The position numbers and the translations under genes are program-made. Below the pieces are notes generated by a model. It did no database searches, was not told where the DNA came from, and saw only the letters and a program-made list of their open reading frames with translations. Shown here piece by piece: positions 47,961-64,000 of a stretch of DNA of 64,000 nt (its first letter is position 1; each line of letters begins with the position of its first letter). The stretch is from Nymphaea colorata (taxonomy: Eukaryota; Streptophyta; Magnoliopsida; Nymphaeales; Nymphaeaceae): positions 19,794,892 through 19,858,891 of the forward strand of contig NC_045139.1 in NCBI RefSeq assembly GCF_008831285.2, given 5' to 3'.

Positions 47961-48289
47961 AGTAGCGGAGGCAGGTGTGGGCTGATATGGGCCATTGCCA
48001 TACCAGCCCAAGCACATAAATTGTTTCATTGAAATTGCTTATTTTTCTAGAACCCATTGTAAGTTCTATCCATGTATACTCTGGTCGCTAATTTACACAA
48101 GATCAGATCAGTTTCATTTTATTGAATTGAGAGAATAATCACAAGGAGTTTTATCCAATCACTATGTAAAACATGATTCATTCAGTAGATAGAACTAACT
48201 TTCCGTAATTTTTATTTATTTATATACATATATAATTTAAACTATATTAGTGTCCTTCAGGCATAAGTCGTTTCTTGCTCCGCCACTAA
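47961..48289. mobile_element. hAT-type MITE with intact 8-bp target duplication
   Basis: CTTGACCC occurs on both flanks (47953-47960 and 48290-48297), an exact 8-bp target-site duplication as made by hAT transposases. The ends are AGTAGCGGAGG on the left and TTAGTGGCGGAG (reverse complement) on the right, a common plant hAT-MITE terminus. The 329-bp interior is non-coding. Confidence 0.85.
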
Positions 48290-49027
48290 CTTGACCCACA
48301 ATTTCTGTCTACCTCATCATCAACATCCTTGGCAGCTAGCTGAGCTCTCTGACTCCCCAATTTCGACGCAGCTGCCCTCCACCTCTGATCTTTTCCAATC
48401 AAAGTTGAAGGAAACGAAACCAGGCCAATTGACAGCCCCTAGATATTGAGTAGATCTTGTCATGAATCGGATCTGATTTGCATGCACGGGCACAGCAGCT
48501 TTTAACTCCCGGAAAGGCAACTTTTGATGGCATTTGCCGGCAAATGGGCTCTGGATCGATTGCCCATCAAGCTGTGGTGCAGTCAGTGCATGCCTGCGCA
48601 TGCATGGTCGCACACAACACATGCACGCGTGCTTCCTCCACTGATCCCAATATCAAAGACGCATACACTCGCTACTAGCTGCGATTTGTTGCTGTAAATT
48701 GCTTCAAACCTCTCATCGATTAATAAAAAATAAGTTTCAGATCGATCGGTGGTATTTCATTTGTTTCCTTCGTTGTTCTCTCTCCTCCCAGCTGACATGC
48801 TGCCCCCCACATTGACTGGAGGGAACGAAAAGTTTGAATCGCCTCAAAAACGATAACATAAATAGAAAATTGAATCAAGAAGAGGGAGAGATATTTTGAC
48901 CATTGTTGCAAAAATAGAAAATTTAATGAAATTGACCTGCTGCAGGTTGCCGATTGAATGTTCCATTGATTCCAATTCAGCTAAATTGGTTATGAATTAT
49001 GAATTGATAAAAATACTCATGTTTGAT

Positions 49028-49058
<31 letters not shown>

Positions 49059-49918
49059 CAAAATAAAGTTTTAAAATATTTAGAAAATAACAAAGAATAT
49101 ATAACTTGTGACACCTTGGCTATGTCCCAATTTGGTAAATCACAACGGTCGATTGGCAGCTCTTCAATGGACGAAGCTGGTTATGTACACGCGGGGGTAT
49201 GTAATGACTAAAACGTCATCGTTAAATGAAAAATGAAGACTTTTGAAAGAATGAAATGAAAATCATGAAAATATTAAAAAACTAAAATGCATATAGCTTT
49301 AAAAAAAAATCTAAAATGCCACTGCCTCCTTTTTTTGGTGCATATTTGTTGCACGCAACCTGATCTCCAAACGACAAAAAAAAAAAAAAAAAAACCCCGC
49401 AGGGTGGCCTGGATGAACCATCTTTCTCCATTTTAAAACAAAGGTGAGGTTTTCATGATCAAATATAAGGTTAAAAGTTACTATATATAGGTTGTTAACC
49501 TAATTAGAAAGTATGGCAGACCGACTGGCGTGATTGTAGTCTCTTGCGCGCATAACATCGTCAGTGAAAGGTTTGAGAGTCTCAAAGAAGGCGTCATTAG
49601 CTTTTAAAAGTTGAAACTGTTAGAGAGTCACCTAAAATCCAGGTTAAGTCAGTACAGCCAAAGTCCTCTCCTATATTGTATTTATATCATGCACTATAGC
49701 TATTTAATTTCAGATGGGAAATCTTTATCCTAATTGTGTGAAAGAACCTCGCTTCGTTTAAAATTGGGTCTCACTTCTCACTTAATTTGGTTTTGCTTTT
49801 ATATAAATTCTTGCTTTTCATGCATTATATGTTTTTTTATTATAAGAATGTATATTAATTAATTTCAAAACAACTTAATTTTATCCCATTTTCCCTTGTT
49901 TTTTGAGAAAAGGTTAAG

Positions 49919-50217
49919 ATAGTGTTTAGGACGAGACTAGTTCTTAAAAGATTTGTTTTTTAAGCAGTTTTTGAAAACCGGTGTTTGGGTAATAGAATCA
50001 AAATTCTTTTTTTTTCTTCTTTTTTTTTTTAGAACCATCTGGGGGAATGTTACGTCATCCTCTTTCTTTTGAAAAGTAGCTTTTGGCAAAAATGAATTTT
50101 GGAAAAAACTAATTTATTGTATCATCTCAACACGGCTAAAATAGTGTTTTGAAAGTAATTAAACCCTTTTTCTTACCCCCAATGATTATGCTTAGGTGTC
50201 ATCCAAACGCTGCCCAA
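49919..50217. mobile_element. Possible MITE with weak terminal inverted repeats
   Basis: The left end GATAGTGTTTAGGACGA resembles the reverse complement of the right end (GGCAGCGTTTGGATGAC). The 299-bp size suits a MITE, but the ends differ at about five positions and no clear target duplication was found. Confidence 0.35.
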
Positions 50218-50622
50218 ATATTTTATTTTAATTAGAGAGCTTTACATGAAAAAATATCTTTGTTATGAATCAGTACTTATTTAATTATGATTAATGCAAT
50301 AGTCCTCTTACTTCAAAACAGTTACCTACTCGCCAACGTTTAGATCCAATTCTACCCAAAACTTTTTTGGTTCACCAAGACATTATCAACTTATAAATTA
50401 ATTCTGTATAATTAATTAATCGTTCGAGGTTAAAAAAAGAAAAAAAAAAAAAAAAGAGAAAGGAATTGGAAACAGCTAAGAGGGGTCAGGTGCCCGCAGG
50501 TCTTGGGGGAATCGTGCAAATGCATATATTTGTGGGGGCTGTACCTTAGGATTGAGTAAGCACCCGGAGATGAGGAGATGGAGATCTTCCACCCGGCGGT
50601 TGTACTTTAAAGCAAGATCCAA

Positions 50623-50653
50623 GGGGAAGGGGAAGGGGAAGGGGAAGGAGGGC
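50623..50653 (+). other. G-quadruplex-forming motif
   Basis: Four GGGG runs separated by AA (starting at 50623, 50629, 50635 and 50641), followed by GGAGGG. This fully satisfies the G3+N1-7 pattern for an intramolecular quadruplex on +. It is not next to a recognised gene. Confidence 0.85.
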
Positions 50654-53600
50654 CCCGCTCGCTCTACCAGTTCCAAGTGCCCGCATGACGCTATCCGGTT
50701 GGCTCTCACTAATTCTTAGTGCCCCACACGCCCAACATACGCCGTACGCCCATTTCTTTCTTTTTCAACTTCAATTCAAGGAATAACGACATTTAATATA
50801 CCTCTTATATATATATATATATATATAGATAAAAGGTGCCGGGTAAATATCAGACCATTTAAATAAACGAGAAAAACCAGACTTCTTTATTTTTGCATTA
50901 AAATATATTGTAAACAAAATGTGAACATTTTAATGTGTTCATATTCACTAGTTTAATATAAATCAGGTTTTAATTCAGGTTATTTTTTACATAAAAATTG
51001 ACTTTCCATTTACTTTTTATTATCCAAAAAAACATTATTCAAGTAAAACGATGACTTAAGCTCCCCATTAAATCATTCCTAAAAGCATATCCATACGGTC
51101 AGATTGCAAAAATCATTTCAAATCTCTCTCTCACTCTCAATATATATATATATATATATAGTACATCAAGTGATGTTATCTTGGTGGCTGGAGCACTAGA
51201 CTCTTCATTCAAAAATAGGATATTGGTAATACCTTCAATATTATTTTTATTTACTTCCCCTTAAAGTGAAAAGGTATTAATTTAGTTGACTTGAAAAGTA
51301 GGAGGCACTGTGAAATTGAGATCAGAAATTAAAATTAACATTGTACATGAGGCTTTATTCAGGATCATACCTAGGTATTGTCATATAATTTTCATTAAAA
51401 AAAATGAAACAAGGAGGACGCATGATCGATGAAAATCAGTTTATTGTATTCAAGAAAAAAAAAAAAGTGAAATATGTGGAAGAGTAAGAAGAAACAGTGT
51501 TTGACCTTGGGCGTCTCTCAGCATGCATCGGGCCAAGCATGTAAACATGCAGCTAAGCCCCAGCCCACTTTAGACCTTCCTCAGGCATCTACTTCTTCGG
51601 AGCTCTTCACAGCCACACATGCATCGCGATGCAACCTACAAGTTGACTTAATTTGTGTGGAGGATTCTCCATTCCATTCATCTGATCAGACATTGTGGAC
51701 CAAGGAAAAAGATAAAAGGAAGTAATCCATGATCGGCATGGGTGGGTTATGTAGGAGGAAGTACACCTTTTAAGTTGGCTCTCTGTGTCCACTTCCATTT
51801 TCTCGATTGAGGCGAAAGATGAACCCAAGAGCCACAGTCGTCTCTGTACACGCAACGAATGTCTGGCTTGTCAGCCAGACAGCAATTTGCAGACCCAATA
51901 TGCCCAGTTGCATGTCATAGATTTTTTCTCTCGAGACCAATAGCCAGGATGATTGTGGGTTGGTAGGTAGGTATGATGCGGTATCTTCTTTCTGCCCCTT
52001 CGGGTCAAACGCATCAAAAGAAAGCAAATATAACATGCACCAAACCCACATTCCACATCATTCTAGACTAAACAAGGAGAGTATAACGAAGGTGTGGGGA
52101 ATATTAATTAGACCAAATATTTGTCACTTCCTCTTTGGGAATCAAACACGTATGATGAGTCTGCATCAAGCTCATTCATGAGAATATGGATGATGTTGTT
52201 CATTTCCTGATATTACACTTCAGACAGTGCTCCCAGTATGTTTCTCCCTGGTTAGTTAAGCTTAGTAGGCATGAAAGTGGAATGGAAAGAGCCATTACTG
52301 AACCTCTGGCAAACATCAGTTCTTATGTATGCCGAATTCGATCGTGTTTGAACACAAGGCTGTTGGCATATATAGCTGAGATCCAGTTAGCTATTTGTCC
52401 TAATCAACTGCAGCTTCAATCGTATGGAGTTAGGTTGATGAAAACATCGAACCGGCTGTTCAATCGTATATCATATCGGTTAACTATGGTAAAGAGCTAA
52501 GACCATGGTAGTTCTTTTTCATCGGGTTAGTTTAATCCTCATACGCTAGCTACTAGTTGAAACTCACAATAAGACCATTATAAATACTGTTCTTAATTTA
52601 TTGCTGGGAAATAGAGACGACTTTGTTCTCTCGGTTTCCTTCCTGCAGTCAGGGACTCTTAAATTTATGAACTTTCTTGCCTAGGAGAAAATAGGCAAGC
52701 CACTGTTATAAGTACCAAATGTTGAGAAGGAATTCTCTTCGTTTTAGTTTTCAGTTTCTTTTTCCTCTGAAATTTCGCTTATTTCTGATGCTTCTAATTA
52801 TAAGACAGAATGACATCTTGTAGGGCGCGCACTTTAGTGCAGTAAATTAGTTACATATGCTGCTTACCATGACCGTAACGTCATGGTTAACCGACCATTG
52901 GTTGATTCCTTTTGACTTACTGTTCAATCAACTTCACGTCAGTGCAGTTTTGTGTGTTTAAACAACATATTCGACAACTACTTTCTGCAATGACTTCAGT
53001 TTTCATATATAAAATTAACTTAACCTTGATTCTCAATTTTTTGGGGAATCTTTTAATATTTTGACTTTGTATAATCAAGAAGAGTTTCTTGCCAATGTTG
53101 ACTATCTGGATAAGGCCAGATTTCTCATATATATATATATATATATATTCTTCGCCAGACACCAGGGATAACGTCAACATGTTAGGGTAGGTTCCATCTC
53201 TTTAGGCACTTGCTTACCAACAACTCGAGATCCCTTTGTTTATTAATTATTAAAGGGCTTTCACAGTTTTAGTAGGGATTGTGGAACTTCTGCTAGTCCA
53301 CCAAGCTCTTGGTTTCTTGTTGGAATTTTCTCTTTCCCTTTTCCACAAGAAAATGTCAAGAGTTCTCACACTAGGCTTTTGCTTCCGCATGCTGTATTAC
53401 GAAGTAAAAGGGAGTACCTACTAAAGAAATTCTTCTGTTCTCAGGCACCAGACTTGAAGTGGGGCAAAGTTAAGTCACTTTATACATTAGGATCATCAAG
53501 TCTATCACTATTACCGTTATAGCATAAGGTTCTTTTGTTGGAGGGCCGGAATTAATTAAGGAATGGTAGAAACACGTATGTGAACCGAGTATATGGAATA

Positions 53601-54031
53601 TATGTACTAAAGTCGTTTTCTACAAAGAAAGAAATTTTGCTTAGTATTAAGAACATAATTCTAACATCAGTAACAGCCGTGATTGTTTAGATTAAGTATA
53701 TATATGCACAAATGAAACGCATCATTTTGGTCATATTACAGAATGAGTATCGTCTGAAACAATCATCTAAATTAGTTGGTGAATTTGGACTAAGATTCAA
53801 ACATCATGTATTTCTTTTAAAAGTTCTGAAACAAGCATTTCTTTTAAACATCACGCGTATCATATAATCAATGACTTAACACATGGTGTATTTGTGTGGG
53901 TTTTCCTAGCAGTTAAAAGTTAGGTGGCATATATTGACCACAACATAGTTTGTTGTTGAACACATCAGCTAGGCCCACTGTGTTACCTTTTCGAATGGGA
54001 GACATCCCTGCCCTCAAGTACTTGTTTCTTT

Positions 54032-54201
54032 GGGGGCTGTTTGGCATTAATAACACTTTGTTACTATTCCATAAATTTACATGAAAAATTGAAGCAGATT
54101 CATAAAATATTGCAATACCGTATATAACATAAATCCGCTTTAATATTTCAGGCAAATTTATGGAACAATAACAAATTGTTCCCACTGCCAAACGACCCCT
54201 T
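54032..54201. mobile_element. MITE copy 1 (GGGGNNGTTTGGCA family)
   Basis: The left end (GGGGGCTGTTTGGCATTAAT) and the reverse complement of the right end (AAGGGGTCGTTTGGCAGTG) are similar and continue into a shared TTCCATAAATTT at the same distance, so the terminal inverted repeats reach about 50 bp. Non-coding, about 170 bp. The right edge is followed by TTA-like text, weakly suggesting PIF/Harbinger. Confidence 0.6.
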
Positions 54202-56920
54202 AAGTTTACACCTGCTCAGAACTCATGTTTGTCGTACTGCTTCAGTTAAGGATGCTGGGAGATAGGGTTCCAGACGAATGACTATGTACATAAAAAATAA
54301 CCATCGCTAAAACAGGAAATTAAACCATAAAAAGAAGGAAATGAAAAAAGAAAATGCCCCAGGATGCATAGCATCAATCAATAACAAAAGCCAGGGACCA
54401 AGCTCACCGATCTCTCATCCCCATCCTCTAACTTCTTCAGTTATGTTAATGGACCATAAAAGTAGATAGATTCCTCACAGATCTTTTTAGTGAAGATCCA
54501 TATTTAAAGCTTTGAAATTCAATGTAGGTGTGGTTTCTCATAAATGCAAACAGTAGATGGCTGTACATTTTTTCAAGACAAATGAGAAAAGCATATCTTC
54601 TGTGACTTTGGCTAGCTAGGGGTTAATATATAGGAAATCAACTAGGATGATGCCATGCATTTAATTCTTCTAACTTAGTCGATACGATGCATGCGCAAGT
54701 ATGATCTTTGAAGGAGTTCAAACATAAAGATGGGTAGGTAGGGGATGAGGGGATCCCTCTCTTGCTTGACTCACCTCATTTTTGGCTCCCATGCTTAAAA
54801 TGTTGGGTCATGACTTCTTGTCTGAGTTGCGTAAGGACAAGAGCGGTGCATATGTATATATCCGTTCTTGGCAGAGTTTTCAATGCATTAGTGATGGCAT
54901 AGAGGAAGGGTTCTCATGTCATGGCCGAGCAACATCTCAATGTTGAAATGGGTGTAAGTTAAATTGATGGATGATCAATAGAAAGGTTCCCGTCTCATAT
55001 TAGTTCTGTTTAAGTTGACAGCAAGATATTTTCCTGAAAGATTGAATGATTTAAAAGCAAGTTTGGCATTTTCAAGAAGAAACGAGTCCTGCTCTTTTAC
55101 TGCCTTGCTCATTGGCTACCCCTTTGGGGAAAAAGTCATTAAGGTACATGTTCATCCTTGTGGAGGACGTAGATATTGATACTCCTTGAAAAAGTTAGTG
55201 CCTCCATTCTTTTGATGACTTCATTATTGATGGCTTCTTAGGCCATCATATACTTAGTCAAAGGGTTCACAAAATTTTCTCGTATTCTTGGGTTTAAGTC
55301 AATACTGGTGGTCTCAGTCTCCAAGTTAATTTGGCAGGTTGGACTTCCTTAGTCAACCCTGAGAAATGCAAGCTTAATATTTCCAGGTTGTGTCGTTAAC
55401 TGTTCAACCTGGCATAAGCTGAGCTCAATTGAGCCGCCCAGTCCAGCCCACGTATTCACCCCCACCCTATGTTGAAAATCTTCAAAATAAAAAGTTTATA
55501 TTCAACATAGTTATATAATCTTAAGGGGTTGTTTGGCAGTGAAGACATTCTGTAATTGTCTCATAAATCAGTCCAAAGATTAAAACAGACTCAAGACATA
55601 CTAGAATTAATGTTTCATAAATCTGGTCTAAACTTTAAGGCAGGTTCATGGAATACTCACGTAATGCCCATATGAAATTAACAGTGGCAGTACTGCTACA
55701 TGATTATCGTTTCTGATAATTTTCATTTCGAACAGTCAGATGACTCAAAACAGTACTGGACCCACCGGTCCTTCACATCTTTTTCTCAATTGGCAAGTTG
55801 GGCTTGCAGACCGTGCGGGGGTAGCATGACAACCCGAAGAAGCAGTACCCATTGTGGTCCGAACTAATGCGTCTAAAGGTCTTGCATATAAGTCAACCCG
55901 TTAGCAAAGCCGACGGAGCTCTTTTGGGCAGCTCGAGCCTTTCACTTTTTATATGCATCCTCGACGGAAGACAAGGCTCCAGCCAACGAAATAAAGTTTC
56001 TTCCTTTAAACAGAAATGAACACATATTCAATTCGCATGAAACTTGATCGAGTGGTCGTGAACACGCCATGTGAACCAAATTGCAGGGGACCAGGGTGGT
56101 GGGTAGGCCTACAACTTGGCCTAACATACCAAGTGGAAAGAAGATCACCAATTAAGTTGGTGCTGGGTATAGAGAAACTCATGGGTAGAGTGGGATAGAA
56201 AATCTGAGACGAGAAAGTGGTGGAGGAAGAGGGGGAGGCAGCAGGCCTTAGGCCATATTGATAGAGTTCAAATTGAATCTGAGTCAGGTAGTTAGGAGCA
56301 CAACCAAAAATATATATTTTATGAAGGAGTTGAATTAAAGTTTTTAAATTTTGTAAAATTTTCTAAAAGTTACATTTTTTTTTTTTAATTTAAGATGGAG
56401 TCAAGGCCTATGTGAGCCCCACCCTAACTCTTCCCCTGTCGGTGGCATTGAACTGAATATACATGACAAAACAACATGCTGCCCTACAAATACAAAATGG
56501 TAAAAGTGCAAAAATGAAGAATCTTGATATATCCAAAGTTTTAGAATTAAAATGTTTATTTTTTAAGAAATTGGAATTATTAAACAAACAAGTTATTTTG
56601 TTTTCCAAATTAAGAACTAAAAACTCAAATTTTGATTTCATTTTTAGTTTAAGAAGAAGGTAGATGTGCTCAAAACAACAACAACAGGCCATGATCAATG
56701 GGATGACGTGTTAGGGTGGGCAAAAAAACGCCTTAGGAGCTCTAGGGTCGGCTCTCGTGAACCCGGCCAGCTAAAAAGCCCCACCTATCACGCTTCCTCT
56801 TCTCTTACACTTGTAACGTTTCTTCTGACGGAATGAAGTAATTCAAAATCTTGCAAGTGAGATTAGTAGGAACACGTCGTCAGCCGGCCCGGCCACCCGC
56901 CTCCTCTCCTCCGCCCACTC
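54202..56920. other. Intergenic region upstream of the SWEET gene
   Basis: No gene motif. Contains the second MITE copy (55524) and, towards 56700-56930, a GC-richer stretch leading into the SWEET promoter. Confidence 0.45.
55524..55672. mobile_element. MITE copy 2, related and partly decayed
   Basis: Starts cttaaggggttgtttggcag, nearly identical to the reverse-complemented right end of the copy at 54032-54201, with cataaatc-type text further in. The far end is not clear, so the copy may be truncated or diverged. Confidence 0.45.
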
Positions 56921-56931
56921 TCAACCTTGCC

Positions 56932-56939
56932 TATAAATA
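56932..56939 (+). promoter_or_regulatory. TATA box of the SWEET gene
   Basis: TATAAATA in tgcctataaatacacacc, 172 bp before the start codon. A start about 30 bp downstream would give a 5' UTR of roughly 145 nt, rich in C and T. The context is GC-rich compared with the surrounding DNA. Confidence 0.75.
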
Positions 56940-57110
56940 CACACCTCCCTTCCATCACTACGCCGTGCCAAAGCCCCTCGCACCTTAGCTCAAGTCGCTC
57001 GTGCTGCTTCTGCACTGCCCCCCTGCAACCCTAGCGAACACCAGCTAGGGTTTCAGTTTCTTTCTCACGAGCTCCACTTTTTCCACACCTTCGACTTACC
57101 AGTTGCAGCC

Positions 57111-61118
<4,008 letters not shown>

Positions 61119-62580
61119 GCGCACAAAATCCTTTGGCCTTTGGATGAAACCGAATGCGTACGTGATGGAAAGTGAAGGAAGGAAGAGGGCTAAAATTAGT
61201 CCTCAGCAAGAGTTTCATAGGAAGCCAAGACTGTAATTGTCTCTCTGGTTGGTAAATTAGAGGATAAAGTTAAGAGGTGGTCTAATATCGTGGTCTTGGC
61301 TGTCTTTGTCTTGTGTTGCTTGAAAATAAGCGGGTGTGAGGGTTCTGTCAAGTCCTGTAGTTGGTCGGTCTGGAATTTGGTACTTGGAAATTTGGAAATG
61401 AATGTGCTTGTTTTTTTTTTCTTTAACTTTCTTCTTCTTCTCATATTTTTCTTGCAAGCTTATTCTCCCAAGTGTGATTACTATGTCCTGGACTAAGAGA
61501 AAATATAGATATGGAAGATGATTAGGGATACATCTGGCTCATCAGGCGACTTTGCCGTTTAACTTTGGCCTTCTGGCATGTGTTTCATACTTTGAACATC
61601 ATTCGAATTGGCTAGGAAATATTTATGGGATGGTGCAGGAACTGCAGTAGACTAGACAAGCTGATTAGAAAAGTAACATCTGCATATACTTAATGGATGG
61701 GTGGTTGCAAAAGATTCTAATGAGATGGGCAAATAGCTCCCATCAAAAAGCAATTGAGTGCATCCAACTGTGCCGTGGTATGGCTTGTTTGTTGCTCATT
61801 TAGTTGGAAGTGGGGTCCTCGAGGAGACATCCCATTTTATTAAAATAAATAAACTGCACACAGACAACCAAAATGCTAAAAGGAAGGTGAGAGAACTGTT
61901 TCCCTCTAGACTAAGTTATCTAAGCCTGAAAATCGCTTATTTAGTGGGTTCTGTTAATTCACTTGGAGCACACTTACAAGTGAAAATGAAGGCCTTCTAA
62001 AAGCAGCACCTCCCTTCTAGACAAGCTGGCATCCAATTCAACCATCTCCACTGGTTAGATATCACCTTGATGAATACGATAGGCTCCTGAAAACGATGTT
62101 GCGGAATATGCTCCATAGAGAACTTTTTTGGGTAGGGGCACACCCTTCCTCAGAATATGGATGTTTGTATATGCTGCTTTAAAATTAGTTATCAAATTTA
62201 ATACAGAGACCGAAAATGAAATTCTTCTTTTCCTAAAGATGTTCACTAGAATGCAATCTTGCCCTGACCCTGGAACCGCACATTCATTAGGTATTAACAC
62301 TTATTTAATACACAATTGACACTCCTACAACTCAACAAGGAGAGAAAGCAAGAATGGCCCTGCACATCCCCTGCAAATTTAGTGAGCCAAAGTTGAGATC
62401 TGTTTTCATTTTATATCAAATACAATATGATTTTCAACACTCAATATTCCATATAGCCAAATGAAACATAAGGCCCTGACATTTGGCCAACTAGCTATTT
62501 TTGAAGCTTGTAGATGAACCATTCCCTTAATTCCTAAGAAACATTAGAATCGGGAATTTTTTTATGCCGAAGTTTGTGAT
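61119..62580 (+). other. Probable SWEET 3' UTR and downstream DNA
   Basis: No coding motif. An AATAAG-like signal lies near 61326, and a T-rich stretch at 61411-61455. The actual polyadenylation site cannot be fixed from sequence. Beyond 61500 only short unassigned frames occur. Confidence 0.3.
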
Positions 62581-62589
62581 CAAAGTACT

Positions 62590-62770
62590 TCTAGATGTTA
62601 ACCAAAAAAAAGAAAGAAAAAAAAAAAGAAAAAGCGATCAACACCATCCTCATGTTGATTGCAAATGATGCACGTACTTGATAAAGAAATGCCTCTTTTT
62701 TACAGGTGACCCAAAGTTTGGAGTTTGTCATTAATTGACACTAACAATATAAACCAATTGGCCCTATGAT
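62590..62770 (-). mobile_element. LINE zinc-binding (zf-RVT) domain remnant
   Basis: On -, about 62740-62620, translation gives INDKLQTLGHL, a stop, then KRGISLSSTCIICNQHEDGV and DRFF. This matches the L.T...L..RGI....C..C....E...HLF pattern of the reverse-transcriptase zinc-binding domain downstream of plant LINE RTs, with both cysteines kept and the histidine changed. Upstream on - (to about 63100) the text is plausible LINE sequence but full of stops. Confidence 0.55.
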
Positions 62771-62779
62771 GACTATTTT

Positions 62780-64000
62780 TATACCAAATTTATCTTTCTT
62801 AAAATCTGGCTCCACGTTTTCACCAAACTCTCTTTTAGAGACCTAGTTGAATTTAACATAATCCACCCAACAACCTCTAAAAAACAGCTGATCAAAAGCA
62901 TACTTATACAACGACTTGTTAATATTACCTCTTAGAAATAAATCTTTAGGCTAAGGAATCCAAGTAAAAATGGAATTTAGCATCTCTCCCATTAAGACTA
63001 GCAGCAAGTGTACCCGTATCTTCAGAAGTCATCGTAAAGTATAGTCAAGCTAACTTGTGAGAACTTAACCCTGCCAACACTGCGTCTTTTAAATCAAAAT
63101 ATTCACTATATTTTTCCAGTCTTATCGGATTCCACTGAATGCGTAAGAAATAACACCACAATCTTTCAAGGACCAAAGACTCCGAAATTTAAGCATTTAA
63201 ATTTATAACTCTACCACAAATCAAGCTAGAATAACAGATCTTAAGAATAAGGTTGACCAAGCATGCCGTTGTTTAAGTCTGACAAATTTAAAACGTGTTC
63301 CATCCTTAAGAAGGACTGCACTAAAGCTAAAATGGCACTGTAATACAGGTATCTGCCTAGAAGAAATATAGTTAGTTTATGACTAATGATCCTATTTAAA
63401 AAGTCTTTCATATACTACATGATTACTTTATATACAAACTGACATAGGGGGAACCGCAGAGTCCTAGCGAGGTGCCGACTCAAATTGCAGCGGTGGAGGA
63501 GCTTCTTGCCTAGCAGGCTCGGGTACTGGAACGGCGGAGTGGCTCCATGAGGCTCAAGAGCGTGCTGAGATCAAAAAGCGGATGAACGCGAGATCCAGGC
63601 TTTCGTCGTCATTCGGAGTTGGGTCGGCTTCCTCACCTTCCGTCCTACTTTCCGTCTGAGGTGAAACGCCTGATGGAGGTGAATTCAATGACGACTACAG
63701 AAGGGCCTGGCGGACGCTCCACTCCACATAGTAGCTTTCCGTCTTAATCAATCAAGGTGGGTCGGAGCTTGGCGAAGTGTTTTTCTTATTCTTATTAGCA
63801 AAACTCTTTCCACTGGCGTGGCACTGGTGGTTGCTTCTGAGCTATACACAAACAATAGGAAGAGGAGAAAGAACCATAAAAAAGTGGTTGATGAGCATCT
63901 ATTTGAGTCGATCATTCCCAAGATCTAATTCCAGTTTTCTCTTATGTAGTGGAAACGCCTTACAATCTTTCATTTTACGCTTAAGGGAAGAAATGTTCTT
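62780..64000. other. Window end, no assigned gene
   Basis: Decayed, possibly LINE-derived sequence to about 63300. From 63440 a GC-richer block (ggtgccgactcaaattgcag and following, to about 63770) has one interrupted + frame with protein-like composition; it could be a retrotransposon gag piece but no motif is clear. Confidence 0.3.

Larger units (their letters stand above)
48300..54030. other. Gene-poor intergenic region
   Basis: No family motif was found in any frame; the longest (104 codons, 52186-52500 on +) is unrecognised. Contains short (AT)n runs (49033-49058, 50808-50827, 51139-51161, 53130-53149), poly-A runs (49375-49394, 50435-50455), a possible MITE (49919-50217) and a G-quadruplex motif (50623-50653). 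Confidence 0.45.

Noticed and set aside
61758-62319. Short ORFs downstream of SWEET
   Set aside because: About 60-80 codons each, no motif, no splice partners seen.

Overview
This window is nuclear DNA from a flowering plant. It is AT-rich, has GT-AG introns, long (AT)n microsatellites and decayed LTR retrotransposons, LINEs and MITEs, and three intact spliced genes of clear plant families. The species cannot be told from the sequence. I see no bacterial operon, CRISPR array, rRNA gene or convincing tRNA gene.

Intact genes. (1) A DRB2-type double-stranded RNA-binding protein on + (17573-19276, 3 coding exons, 485 aa). (2) A mitochondrial small TIM chaperone, TIM8, on - (27906-23617, two coding exons split by a 4.05 kb intron, 78 aa). 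(3) A clade III-like SWEET sugar transporter on + (57111-61118, 6 exons, 284 aa). They belong to unrelated pathways (small-RNA processing, mitochondrial import, sugar efflux) and show no sign of working together.

Layout. 1-8.9 kb: Ty3/Gypsy (Tat-like) LTR debris with a 45-bp minisatellite and a large imperfect inverted repeat (about 3.33-5.26 kb against 6.82-8.85 kb). 9.3-14.2 kb: decayed CACTA (En/Spm) material with a Transposase_24-like fragment, a broken fragment of acireductone dioxygenase, a 74-bp perfect palindrome and a CACTA-like terminus. 17.4-20.2 kb: DRB gene. 20.8-21.15 kb: foldback MITE. 23.6-28.0 kb: TIM8, with an antisense LINE fragment in its intron. 30.7-37.0 kb: degenerate Tat-like Gypsy element on - (gag, protease, RT, RNase H and second RNase H recognisable; integrase not seen). 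41.15-41.97 kb: Copia 5' fragment (primer-binding site plus gag). 43.55-46.1 kb: Copia 3' fragment (integrase C-terminal region, RT, RNase H, polypurine tract, LTR). 46.3-55.7 kb: gene-poor DNA with several MITEs (one with a clean 8-bp target duplication) and a G-quadruplex motif. 56.9-61.2 kb: SWEET gene. 62.6-62.8 kb: LINE zinc-binding-domain remnant on -.

I did not find a convincing undescribed system. The observations most worth a second look are the long inverted repeat, which could make a dsRNA/siRNA hairpin; the CACTA-like region carrying a broken host-gene exon; and the perfect palindrome. All family assignments come from reading motifs by eye; no database search was possible.
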